Origin: Trinickia sp. Y13
Lineage (GTDB): Bacteria > Pseudomonadota > Gammaproteobacteria > Burkholderiales > Burkholderiaceae
Reading direction: 5' to 3'
Assembly: GCF_029522115.1 (NCBI RefSeq)
Contig: NZ_JAKWFK010000001.1
Location: 1-64,000, forward strand
Length of the DNA stretch: 64,000 nt
The notes below the pieces were generated by a model. The model worked only from the letters and a program-made list of their open reading frames with translations, was not told the origin of the DNA and searched no databases. How positions within the stretch are numbered: the stretch's first letter is position 1; every line of letters begins with the position of its first letter. The position numbers and the translations under genes are program-made. This document shows positions 56,053 through 64,000 of the stretch, in pieces.

Positions 56053-57089
56053 TCGTCGTGCGCGCCGTCAAGACGGAAGACCTCGATGCGCTCGTGTCGC
56101 TGGCACAGGAAACGGGCCCGGGCCTAACGACGTTCAAGCCCGATCGCGACGCGCTCGCCGCGCGCATCGAGCGAGCGACGAAGACGTTCGAATGCCGCGC
56201 TGCGCCTCGTGAGGCCGGCTACTTCTTCGTCATGGAGGACGCCGCCACGGGCGATGTCGCGGGCGTGTGCGGCATCGAAGTGCAAGTGGGCCTCGAGCAG
56301 CCGTTTTACAACTACCGCGTGAGCACGGTCGTGCACGCGAGCCAGGAGCTGGGCGTCTGGACCAAGATGTCGTTGCTCAACATCTCGCACGACCTCACGG
56401 GCTATGCCGAGGTGTGCTCGCTGTTCCTCTCGCCGCGGTATCGCGCGCATGGGGTCGGCGGCTTGTTGTCGCGCTCGCGCTTCATGTTCATGGCGCAGTT
56501 CCGCGAGCGGTTTCCCGAGCGGCTGTGCGCGGAATTGCGCGGCCATTTCGATGCCGACGGCACCTCGCCGTTCTGGCGCGCCGTGGGCTCGCACTTTTAT
56601 CAGATCGACTTCAATGCGGCCGATTACCTGAGCGCGCACGGGCGCAAGTCGTTCCTCGCCGAGTTGATGCCGCGCTATCCGGTCTACGCCGATTTGCTGC
56701 CGCAGGAGGCGCAGGCGGTCATCGGGGTGACGCATCGCGACACGGCGCCCGCGCGCAAGATGCTCGAAGCCGAGGGCCTGCGGTATCAGGGGCACGTCGA
56801 TATTTTCGACGCGGGCCCCGTGCTCGAATGCCACGTCAACGATTTGCGCACCGTGCGCGAAAGCATCATGGCAACGGTTGCGATCGGCGATGCGCAGGCC
56901 GGCGAGGGCGTGCGCTCGCTCGTTTCGAACACCTCGATGGCGCGCTTTCGCGTTGGGGTTGCGCCGGGCATCGTCGAGAACGGCACGATGGTGCTTTCCG
57001 CCGCCGACGCGGCCGCGCTCGAAGTGCGCGAAGGCGATCCCGTGCGCGTGCTTGCGCTCGCGCCGGGGAAAAAACCGAACAAGGATTGA
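56049..57089 (+). CDS. aruG: Arginine N-succinyltransferase, beta subunit (AruG/AstA)
   Basis: 346 aa. MIVVRAVKTEDLDALVSLAQ, GVCGIEVQVGLEQPFYNYRV, YAEVCSLFLSPRYRAHGVGG, GTSPFWRAVGSHFYQIDF. Paralogue of aruF. Two adjacent subunits are typical of Pseudomonas and Burkholderia, while E. coli has one AstA. This subunit keeps the fuller acetyl-CoA-type loop (RAHGVGGLLSRSRF), so it may carry most of the catalysis. Confidence 0.95.
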   Translation: MIVVRAVKTEDLDALVSLAQETGPGLTTFKPDRDALAARIERATKTFECRAAPREAGYFFVMEDAATGDVAGVCGIEVQVGLEQPFYNYRVSTVVHASQELGVWTKMSLLNISHDLTGYAEVCSLFLSPRYRAHGVGGLLSRSRFMFMAQFRERFPERLCAELRGHFDADGTSPFWRAVGSHFYQIDFNAADYLSAHGRKSFLAELMPRYPVYADLLPQEAQAVIGVTHRDTAPARKMLEAEGLRYQGHVDIFDAGPVLECHVNDLRTVRESIMATVAIGDAQAGEGVRSLVSNTSMARFRVGVAPGIVENGTMVLSAADAAALEVREGDPVRVLALAPGKKPNKD

Positions 57090-58565
<1,476 letters not shown>

Positions 58566-58585
58566 CGATCGAGCAAGGATCGACG

Positions 58586-59926
58586 ATGCAAGCACGGGAA
58601 GCCAATTTCGATGGACTCGTAGGTCCGACGCACAACTACGCGGGGCTGTCGTTCGGCAACGTCGCGTCGCAGACGAACGAAAAGTCGATCGCCAATCCGC
58701 TCGCCGCCGCCAAGCAGGGTCTGCGCAAGATGAAGCAACTGGCCGATCTCGGCTTCTTGCAGGGCGTGCTGCCGCCGCAGGAGCGGCCTTCGTTGCGCCT
58801 GCTGCGCGAGCTCGGGTTTTCGGGTTCCGATGCGGCGGTGATCGCGCGCGCGGCCAAGGATGCCCCCGAGTTGTTGGCGGCCGCCAGTTCGGCTTCGGCG
58901 ATGTGGACGGCCAATGCGGCGACCGTGAGTCCGTCGGCCGACACGCAAGACGGCCGCGTCCATTTCACGCCCGCCAATCTAACGAGCAAGCTGCATCGCG
59001 CGATCGAACACGAGGCGACGCGGCGCACGCTGCAGGCCATCTTCTCCGATCCGGCGCGCTTCGCCGTGCACGAGGCGTTGCCCGGCACGCCCGCGCTCGG
59101 CGATGAAGGCGCGGCCAACCATACGCGGTTTTGCGCGCAATACGGCGAGCGCGGCGTCGAGTTCTTCGTCTATGGACGCAGCGAATACCGGCGCGGCCCC
59201 GAGCCCGTGCGCTATCCGGCGCGCCAAACATTCGAGGCGAGCCGCGCCGTGGCGCAACGCCATGGCTTGAGCGAGGACGCGACCGTCTACGCGCAGCAGA
59301 GCCCCGAAGTCGTCGACGCGGGCGTATTCCACAACGACGTCATCGCGGTGGGAAATCGGCAGACGCTGTTTTGTCATGAGCGAGCGTTCGTCGATCAGAG
59401 CGCCGTCTACGATCAGTTGCGCGCGCAACTATTGCGCACGGGCGCCCAACTGAACGTGATCGAAGTGCCCGATGCGCGCGTGAGCGTTTCCGACGCCGTC
59501 ACTTCGTATCTATTCAACAGTCAATTGTTGACGCGTCCGGACGGCCGGGACGTGCTGGTGGTGCCGCAGGAGTGCCGTGAAAACCCGCGCGTGGCCGCGT
59601 ATCTGGACGATCTGGTCGGCAGTGCGGGGCCTATCGGCGAAGTGTTGGTGTTCGAGTTGCGAGAAAGCATGAAGAACGGCGGCGGCCCAGCTTGCCTGCG
59701 TTTGCGCGTCGTCTTGACAGAAGCTGAGCGCGAGGCGGTGAGCGCGGGCGTTTGGATCGACGATGCGTTGTTTGCGCGGCTGGACGCATGGATCGGCAAG
59801 CACTATCGCGATCGCCTGGCACCGGCCGATCTCGCCGATCCTCATCTGCTGATGGAGTCGCGCACGGCGCTGGACGAACTCACGCAAATCCTGGGGCTCG
59901 GTTCGCTCTATGACTTCCAACGTTGA
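58586..59926 (+). CDS. astB: N-succinylarginine dihydrolase
   Basis: 446 aa guanidino-modifying-enzyme fold. [20 protein letters not shown] at the N-terminus, [11 protein letters not shown] with the catalytic His and [15 protein letters not shown] with the catalytic Cys. Splits succinylarginine to succinylornithine, two ammonia and CO2. The ATG at 58586 gives the family start; a longer reading overlaps astD. The end overlaps astE by 17 bp. Confidence 0.96.
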   Translation: MQAREANFDGLVGPTHNYAGLSFGNVASQTNEKSIANPLAAAKQGLRKMKQLADLGFLQGVLPPQERPSLRLLRELGFSGSDAAVIARAAKDAPELLAAASSASAMWTANAATVSPSADTQDGRVHFTPANLTSKLHRAIEHEATRRTLQAIFSDPARFAVHEALPGTPALGDEGAANHTRFCAQYGERGVEFFVYGRSEYRRGPEPVRYPARQTFEASRAVAQRHGLSEDATVYAQQSPEVVDAGVFHNDVIAVGNRQTLFCHERAFVDQSAVYDQLRAQLLRTGAQLNVIEVPDARVSVSDAVTSYLFNSQLLTRPDGRDVLVVPQECRENPRVAAYLDDLVGSAGPIGEVLVFELRESMKNGGGPACLRLRVVLTEAEREAVSAGVWIDDALFARLDAWIGKHYRDRLAPADLADPHLLMESRTALDELTQILGLGSLYDFQR

Positions 59927-60965
59927 AGCGGCCGTGCCCGCGATGCTGGCCGATTTTCTCGCATACACGTTGAGCGGGGCGCGGCCCGGGCCGGCCGAGG
60001 CTCTTGGGGCGTGCGCCGAGGGCGTGAGTTATGCGTGGCTCGATGAAGGCGTGATCGAACTGACGCCGGCGGCGCGGTCCGGTCGGCATGCGATGCCCGT
60101 CGTGCTCGTATCGGCCGGCATCCACGGCGACGAGACCGCGCCGCTCGAACTCGTGTCGCGCATGATTGCCGATATTGCGCGCGGCGAAGTGCCGCTCGCT
60201 TGCGAGCTTTGCATCGTGCTGGGCAACGTCGCGGCCATGTGCGCGGGCAATCGTTATCTCGACGACGATTTGAACCGGCTCTTCTGCGGGCGTCATGCGC
60301 AACTGACGCAAAGCCGCGAAGCGCCGCGCGCACGCGCGCTCGAAGCGGCCGCTGCGCGCTTGTTCGAGCGCGCCGGGGGCGAACGCGAGCGTTGGCACAT
60401 CGACATGCATACGGCCATTCGCGCCTCGGTGTTCGAGCGTTTCGCCTTGTTGCCTTATACGGGCGCCGCGCTTTCGCGCGAGATGTTCGCGTGGCTTGCC
60501 GATGCGCAGATCGAGGCGGTCCTGTTGCACACGGCCAAAGGCAATACCTACACCCATTTCACGGCCGAATCTTTCGGCGCGAAGGCTTGCACTTTGGAAT
60601 TGGGCAAGGTGCGGCCCTTCGGCGAAAACGACCTGTCCCGTTACGCGGGGGTGGATGACGCGGTGCGCGCGCTGGTCTCCGGCCGGGCGCGCGCCGACGC
60701 CGCACCGATGCCGCGCGTGTTCACCGTCATCGGGCAGATCACGAAGCACACCGACGCCTTCGAACTTTTGATGGCGGACGACGTGGCGAACTTCACCCCG
60801 TTCGCCAAAGGGACGGTGCTCGCGCGCGATGCAAACTATTGCTACGCGGTGACGCACGCCGAGGAAAGGATCGTGTTTCCGAATCGCACGGTGAAACCCG
60901 GCTTGCGTGCGGGGCTCACCGTCGTGGAAACTACGGCCGAGACGTTGGCCGGATTGGCACGCTGA
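59910..60965 (+). CDS. astE: Succinylglutamate desuccinylase
   Basis: 351 aa zinc carboxypeptidase-like hydrolase. Zn ligands in [13 protein letters not shown] (H72, E75) and [22 protein letters not shown] and [20 protein letters not shown], where the catalytic Glu lies. Releases glutamate and succinate, the last AST step. Overlaps the astB 3' end, so the two are translationally coupled. Last gene of the operon; the 99 bp that follow show no clear terminator. Confidence 0.95.
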   Translation: MTSNVEAAVPAMLADFLAYTLSGARPGPAEALGACAEGVSYAWLDEGVIELTPAARSGRHAMPVVLVSAGIHGDETAPLELVSRMIADIARGEVPLACELCIVLGNVAAMCAGNRYLDDDLNRLFCGRHAQLTQSREAPRARALEAAAARLFERAGGERERWHIDMHTAIRASVFERFALLPYTGAALSREMFAWLADAQIEAVLLHTAKGNTYTHFTAESFGAKACTLELGKVRPFGENDLSRYAGVDDAVRALVSGRARADAAPMPRVFTVIGQITKHTDAFELLMADDVANFTPFAKGTVLARDANYCYAVTHAEERIVFPNRTVKPGLRAGLTVVETTAETLAGLAR

Positions 60966-61064
60966 CGGGCGGGCCGGCGATGTCGTCGATGTTGCCGGCG
61001 TCGTTCGAGGCGGCAACGGCATAACCGCTTTCGCCGTGTGTTCGCTGCCGCTGTGCAACCGCGG

Positions 61065-61889
61065 CTATTGCTCGGGGATCACGGCCTGCCACCCTTCGGG
61101 ACATTCCGTCACATACGGGTAGTACTGGCCGGCCGATTCGCAGTAGTACCAGTAATCGCCGGAGCTGCCGTATTCGTAAATCACGTCGCCGGGCGCGAAT
61201 GGATCTGGATAGGGGTAAACCGGTCGCGGATAGAAGTACCACAGGCCCCCGACGACCCACCACCAACCGTAGCGTCCGCGATGGTGCGAATGGTGCCAAT
61301 TGCCTCCGCGCCAGACACGCGCGTCGAGATCGACGAAACGGTGGATGTCGCCGCGATACGGCGCGGGAACGTGCCCGTAGGGGCGCGGCGCCCGCGCCAG
61401 CGGGGCTCGACGATCGGGGCCAGGCTGATGCCGGAATTCTTGCGTGGCTGCCGGGCCGTGGTTAGGTTGGCGTAGCGCCGGAGATTGGCCCATGGGATGG
61501 TGCCCGTATTCGGGCGTATGAGCCGGACCGCCCGGCTGCCGCATGGCCGGTTTAGGCGCGGGGGCTGGAGCCGGAGCGTGCGCCGGGGCGGGAGCGTGCG
61601 GCATCGGCCGTTGCCCGAACGCGGGGTTGTGGGCCGCTTGGCCAGGGGCGATACCGACAGCGGGGCCTGGGCCCCGGGGCGCAGGGGCTCCTCCCATGTG
61701 TCCTCCGGCTGCTCCTGGGAGCGCGCCTTGGCGGCCGCCGGGGTGCGCTTCGCCGGGGCCTTGCACCGGCGCTGCCGCGGGTCCTCGCGCCGATTCGTGG
61801 CCGCGTTCGCGTTCCTGCGCAAGCCCTGTAACTGACGATAGGCCGGTCATGCCGGCCACGGCGAGTGCAATGACGGTTCTTGCGTTCAT
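61065..61889 (-). CDS. Proline/alanine-rich exported protein with aromatic C-terminal motif
   Basis: 274 aa. Signal peptide MNARTVIALAVAGMTGLSSV followed by cleavage near GLA. Residues about 25-150 are Pro/Ala/Gly/His-rich (PAPAHAPAPAPAPKPAM-like repeats). Then an Arg/His/Trp segment (WRGGNWHHSHHRGRYGWWWV), a Tyr/Pro segment, and a C-terminal YYPYVTECPEGW motif with a Cys pair, common in proteobacterial outer-membrane or surface proteins of unknown role. GAGGGAG lies 7-9 nt before the ATG at 61889. Probably periplasmic or cell-surface. Confidence 0.82.
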   Translation of the reverse strand: MNARTVIALAVAGMTGLSSVTGLAQERERGHESARGPAAAPVQGPGEAHPGGRQGALPGAAGGHMGGAPAPRGPGPAVGIAPGQAAHNPAFGQRPMPHAPAPAHAPAPAPAPKPAMRQPGGPAHTPEYGHHPMGQSPALRQPNHGPAATQEFRHQPGPDRRAPLARAPRPYGHVPAPYRGDIHRFVDLDARVWRGGNWHHSHHRGRYGWWWVVGGLWYFYPRPVYPYPDPFAPGDVIYEYGSSGDYWYYCESAGQYYPYVTECPEGWQAVIPEQ

Positions 61890-62159
61890 AGCCATCTCCC
61901 TCGATACGTCGTTCTCTCTTTCAGCATAGGCGCTCAGCGTCGACAACGATTGACTGGCCTCAATGGGGTTCGCCGGGTGCGCCGCGATTTCGCCCTCGTC
62001 GCCGGCGCATGTAGTCCATCTCCGACATGCTGTGGCAACGCTTGACGCGATTCTCGGACGCCGCTGATTTATATCGTCTGCGTTGGTGCCGATACTGTAT
62101 TCAAGGACTCAGCCTACGGATCGACGGTGGCGGTTCGCGAATGGTTCAGGAGGTGAGCG

Positions 62160-62411
62160 ATGAGTGCGAAAAAGACTTCTCTGCGCGCAATAGTCGACAA
62201 ATGGCTCGCACCTACTGCCGCCGCGCCTGCGCGCGTGCTGCGCACGGGGCGGATGAGCAGTAACCACACGCGGTTCGTCTTCGTCGAAATGCAAGCGTCT
62301 AGCGGCCCGCGTTCGATCTTCCTGTTTCGCCACGGCGATGGTTCGTGGTGCGTCTTTCCGCCCACCGAGGCGCGTCCGGCGATGTGTTGTGCGCGTGTTG
62401 GTCGAGGGTGA
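62160..62411 (+). CDS. Small hypothetical protein (83 aa)
   Basis: Unrecognised. The start is well supported by AGGAGGTGA at ideal spacing. Basic N-terminus (SAKKTSLRAIVDKWL), then a strand-rich segment ending SGPRSIFLFRHGDGSWCVFP. No signal or membrane segment. It lies alone between the proline-rich gene (divergent, 270 bp) and the convergent MFS gene. Confidence 0.7.
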   Translation: MSAKKTSLRAIVDKWLAPTAAAPARVLRTGRMSSNHTRFVFVEMQASSGPRSIFLFRHGDGSWCVFPPTEARPAMCCARVGRG

Positions 62412-62444
62412 GTTTGAGGCTGAAGTTATGAGTTGCGACTGCAA

Positions 62445-62507
62445 CGGTAGGCAGGTTCTTCCACCTCGTCCCCGCCATGAATAGCTAGGCGGACACGTTG
62501 CCTACCG
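62445..62507. repeat. Nested inverted repeat at the 3' end of the MFS gene
   Basis: CGGTAGGCA (62445-62453) and TGCCTACCG (62499-62507) form a perfect 9-bp pair. Inside, CCGCC (62472-62476) and GGCGG (62488-62492) form a second stem. The element spans the MFS stop codon and lies between convergent genes; it has no T-run and may be a bidirectional mRNA 3' structure. Confidence 0.5.
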
Positions 62508-63707
62508 ACTGCTGAGAGACGATGGTTCTGCTCGCCAGGGCCGCGTGAACCCGAAAAGCACGAGGGCTGAAAGCGCGATCGCGGCAGAGAGCAACTGATA
62601 GAGGGCGGGAACGCCGACATTGCGATAGACGGTGGGTGTGATGAACACGATCGCACTGACAGCGCTGCTGAGAAAAAGACTGTTTGCGCGGAATCGCGCC
62701 AGCAAATGCGTGGGACATTCGGTTATAAAGCGAGCCTCAGTGCGCACACGCACGACTGCAAAGCCGATGCCGAGCGCGAGGTGGACGGCGAGCAACGCGG
62801 TCAACGCCGAAAGGCGAGGGACGAGGAATAAAAGCCCTGCGATCACGAAAACGATGCAAAGGTCTTGGTGAAGGGGGCTCAACCGATCCTTCGCAACCTT
62901 GGCGAGCACAGCGCTTGCCGCGAGCGCGCCAATGGACCATGCAGCCTCCACGAACGAATAGCGCTCGCTGGAAAACTTCAGATCTAGGCTCAGGAAGGCG
63001 GGCAACAAAGTGTTGGTCACTTGTCCGATAGCGAATGCCAGCGCAGAGCATGACGCGATTGCAAAGAGTCGATGATGTTTGAGATAGAGGGCGGGGCCCG
63101 CGCGATACAAACCCTGTCTCGTGCGCGGCTCGTAGGTCAAAGCAGGAAGATGGCAGGCGCAGAGCATTGCGAGCCCTATGCCGCAGTAGCTAATCAAAAG
63201 GAATGCATCCCGCCAAGGCGCATGGGCGACAAGGTATCCGCCAAAACCGGTCCCGACGATGAGCGTGAATTGGGAGACGGTGTTGACGAGGGCAAGTTTG
63301 CGGGTTCTTTCGTTGGAAGCGATGGCATGCTTGACGAAGTAATCCATCGCGCAGGCGAGGACGATGCCTGAGATGCTCGACACCAGTGCGGTGGCGACCA
63401 AGGTGGAAAATGGCGCGGCTTGCGGCAGTAATAGGCCTAGCGCGTGCGGTGCGACGCCGCACATCGCGACGCCGCAGTGACCGAGGAGTATTAGGGGCTT
63501 CTTACGCGGGCATCGATCGACGAATGCTCCAATGAACGGCGAAAGGGCTAAATTTGTTGCGCTTGAAATCAGCAACACGTGTCCGACCGATTCGGGGCGC
63601 CCTGTAATTTGAACCGCGGACCAAGCGGTCAATACGAGTTGGCATCCGACACGGAAGAAATTTGCAGCGACCAAGCCGATCAATAGCGCGAACCCCGATG
63701 GCGGCAC
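62502..63707 (-). CDS. MFS exporter (EntS-like)
   Basis: 401 aa from GTG 63707, with CAGGGA 6 nt upstream; an in-frame TTG at 63755 overlaps the -10 element and is rejected. Twelve hydrophobic segments. The loop after TM2 reads GAFVDRCPRKKPLIL, the MFS cytoplasmic motif A. Resembles the siderophore/drug efflux group that includes EntS. GC content is lower and codon use less biased than in neighbours, hinting at acquisition. Substrate unknown. Confidence 0.85.
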   Translation of the reverse strand: MPPSGFALLIGLVAANFFRVGCQLVLTAWSAVQITGRPESVGHVLLISSATNLALSPFIGAFVDRCPRKKPLILLGHCGVAMCGVAPHALGLLLPQAAPFSTLVATALVSSISGIVLACAMDYFVKHAIASNERTRKLALVNTVSQFTLIVGTGFGGYLVAHAPWRDAFLLISYCGIGLAMLCACHLPALTYEPRTRQGLYRAGPALYLKHHRLFAIASCSALAFAIGQVTNTLLPAFLSLDLKFSSERYSFVEAAWSIGALAASAVLAKVAKDRLSPLHQDLCIVFVIAGLLFLVPRLSALTALLAVHLALGIGFAVVRVRTEARFITECPTHLLARFRANSLFLSSAVSAIVFITPTVYRNVGVPALYQLLSAAIALSALVLFGFTRPWRAEPSSLSSR

Positions 63708-63755
63708 GAGACATCCCTGATGTCGGAGGGGCGACAGCGAATTGCCGTCGGACAA

Positions 63756-63784
63756 AATGTAGCGGCGAATTCTTTGTGTGTAAA
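63756..63784 (-). promoter_or_regulatory. Sigma-70-type promoter of the MFS gene
   Basis: On the minus strand TTTACA (63784-63779), 17 bp, TACATT (63761-63756): 5/6 and 4/6 matches with optimal spacing. A start point near 63748 gives a 40-nt leader to the GTG at 63707. Confidence 0.6.
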
Positions 63785-63799
63785 CGAAACGAAAGAAAT

Positions 63800-63817
63800 C
63801 CTATCCACCTGGATAGG
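63800..63817. promoter_or_regulatory. Candidate operator palindrome
   Basis: CCTATCCA-CC-TGGATAGG is a perfect 8-bp inverted repeat with a 2-bp spacer, 15 bp upstream of the MFS -35 box and just beyond the 3' end of the upstream regulator gene. The position fits an activator or repressor site; which protein binds is unknown. Confidence 0.5.
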
Positions 63818-63852
63818 GGCGGGAACCGAGACGATCGACCGTTCCCTTCGCT

Positions 63853-64000
63853 TCACCCCAAATCCCGCTGAGCCGCCTCGCACAACTCATCCACCAGCGC
63901 CCCTGGGTTCGCCGCGCCAAATAGCGCGAACTCGACGTGAGGCAACGGCGGCAAGCCCCATCGTTCTTCCATGATCGCCAGCGTGCCGTCGACTCGGCTC
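63853..64000 (-). CDS. Probable LysR-family regulator, C-terminal end (partial)
   Basis: The last 48 codons of a minus-strand gene that runs off the window, ending at TGA (63853-63855). The peptide contains MEERWGLPPLPHVEFALFGA and ends VDELCEAAQRDLG, similar in character to the C-terminal strand and helix of LysR effector domains. The assignment is tentative because no HTH is visible. It precedes the MFS gene on the same strand and could regulate it. Confidence 0.45.
   Translation of the reverse strand, partial: SRVDGTLAIMEERWGLPPLPHVEFALFGAANPGALVDELCEAAQRDLG

Noticed and set aside
63708-63755. TTG start of the MFS gene
   Set aside because: It abuts the -10 box, so it would precede the transcript start; the GTG at 63707 has a ribosome binding site.

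Overview
The window is high-GC, densely coded chromosomal DNA of a betaproteobacterium, most likely a member of the Burkholderiaceae close to Paraburkholderia, Trinickia or Caballeronia. The basis is codon use, the divergent dadA/lrp pair, an arginine succinyltransferase (AST) cluster with split aruF and aruG subunits behind a HisQMP-type transporter, hopanoid genes hpnI-hpnL, and a full hut operon with hutD, hutF and hutG. The genus is an inference. There is no rRNA, tRNA, CRISPR array, integrase or recognisable insertion sequence.

Left part (1-20.3 kb): the end of etfB and all of etfA; dadA divergent from an Lrp-family regulator; an unrecognised 460-aa gene behind a near-perfect plant-pathogen-type PIP/hrpII promoter; a SnoaL-like gene divergent from an XRE/MmyB regulator; a four-gene acyl-CoA degradation operon (hydratase/dehydrogenase fusion, two acyl-CoA dehydrogenases, CaiB-type CoA-transferase) divergent from a LysR gene with TTGAC/GTCAA operator repeats between them; CsbD; a large class A penicillin-binding protein; a LuxR solo; a lone LivF-like ATPase and another LysR gene.

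Middle part (20.7-44.2 kb): a small divergent gene, then hutH-C-U-D-I-F-G, which takes histidine to glutamate by the five-step deiminase/deformylase route. Two GTNTANAC-type (HutC-family) palindromes lie upstream of hutH. After this come an orphan HigA-type HTH gene, a LysR/aminotransferase divergent pair, a beta-barrel-like protein divergent from an AraC regulator, a DUF3857/transglutaminase protein, a secreted AcpA/phospholipase-C-type phosphoesterase, a LysR remnant, a D-amino-acid-oxidase-like flavoprotein, a LivK-type binding protein, a chemoreceptor and pyridoxal kinase.

Right part (44.2-64 kb): hpnI-J-K-L, which decorate bacteriohopanetetrol, preceded by a 26-codon reading frame coupled to hpnI; a 780-bp gap with a strong terminator; a HisQ/HisM/HisP-type transporter without a local binding protein; an ArgR (AraC-type) regulator and astC-aruF-aruG-astD-astB-astE for arginine catabolism to glutamate and succinate; a proline-rich secreted protein; a small gene with a strong ribosome binding site; an MFS exporter with a good promoter and palindromic operator; and the 3' end of a probable LysR gene. 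Much of the window is amino-acid catabolism (D-alanine, histidine, arginine) with a local regulator beside each pathway.
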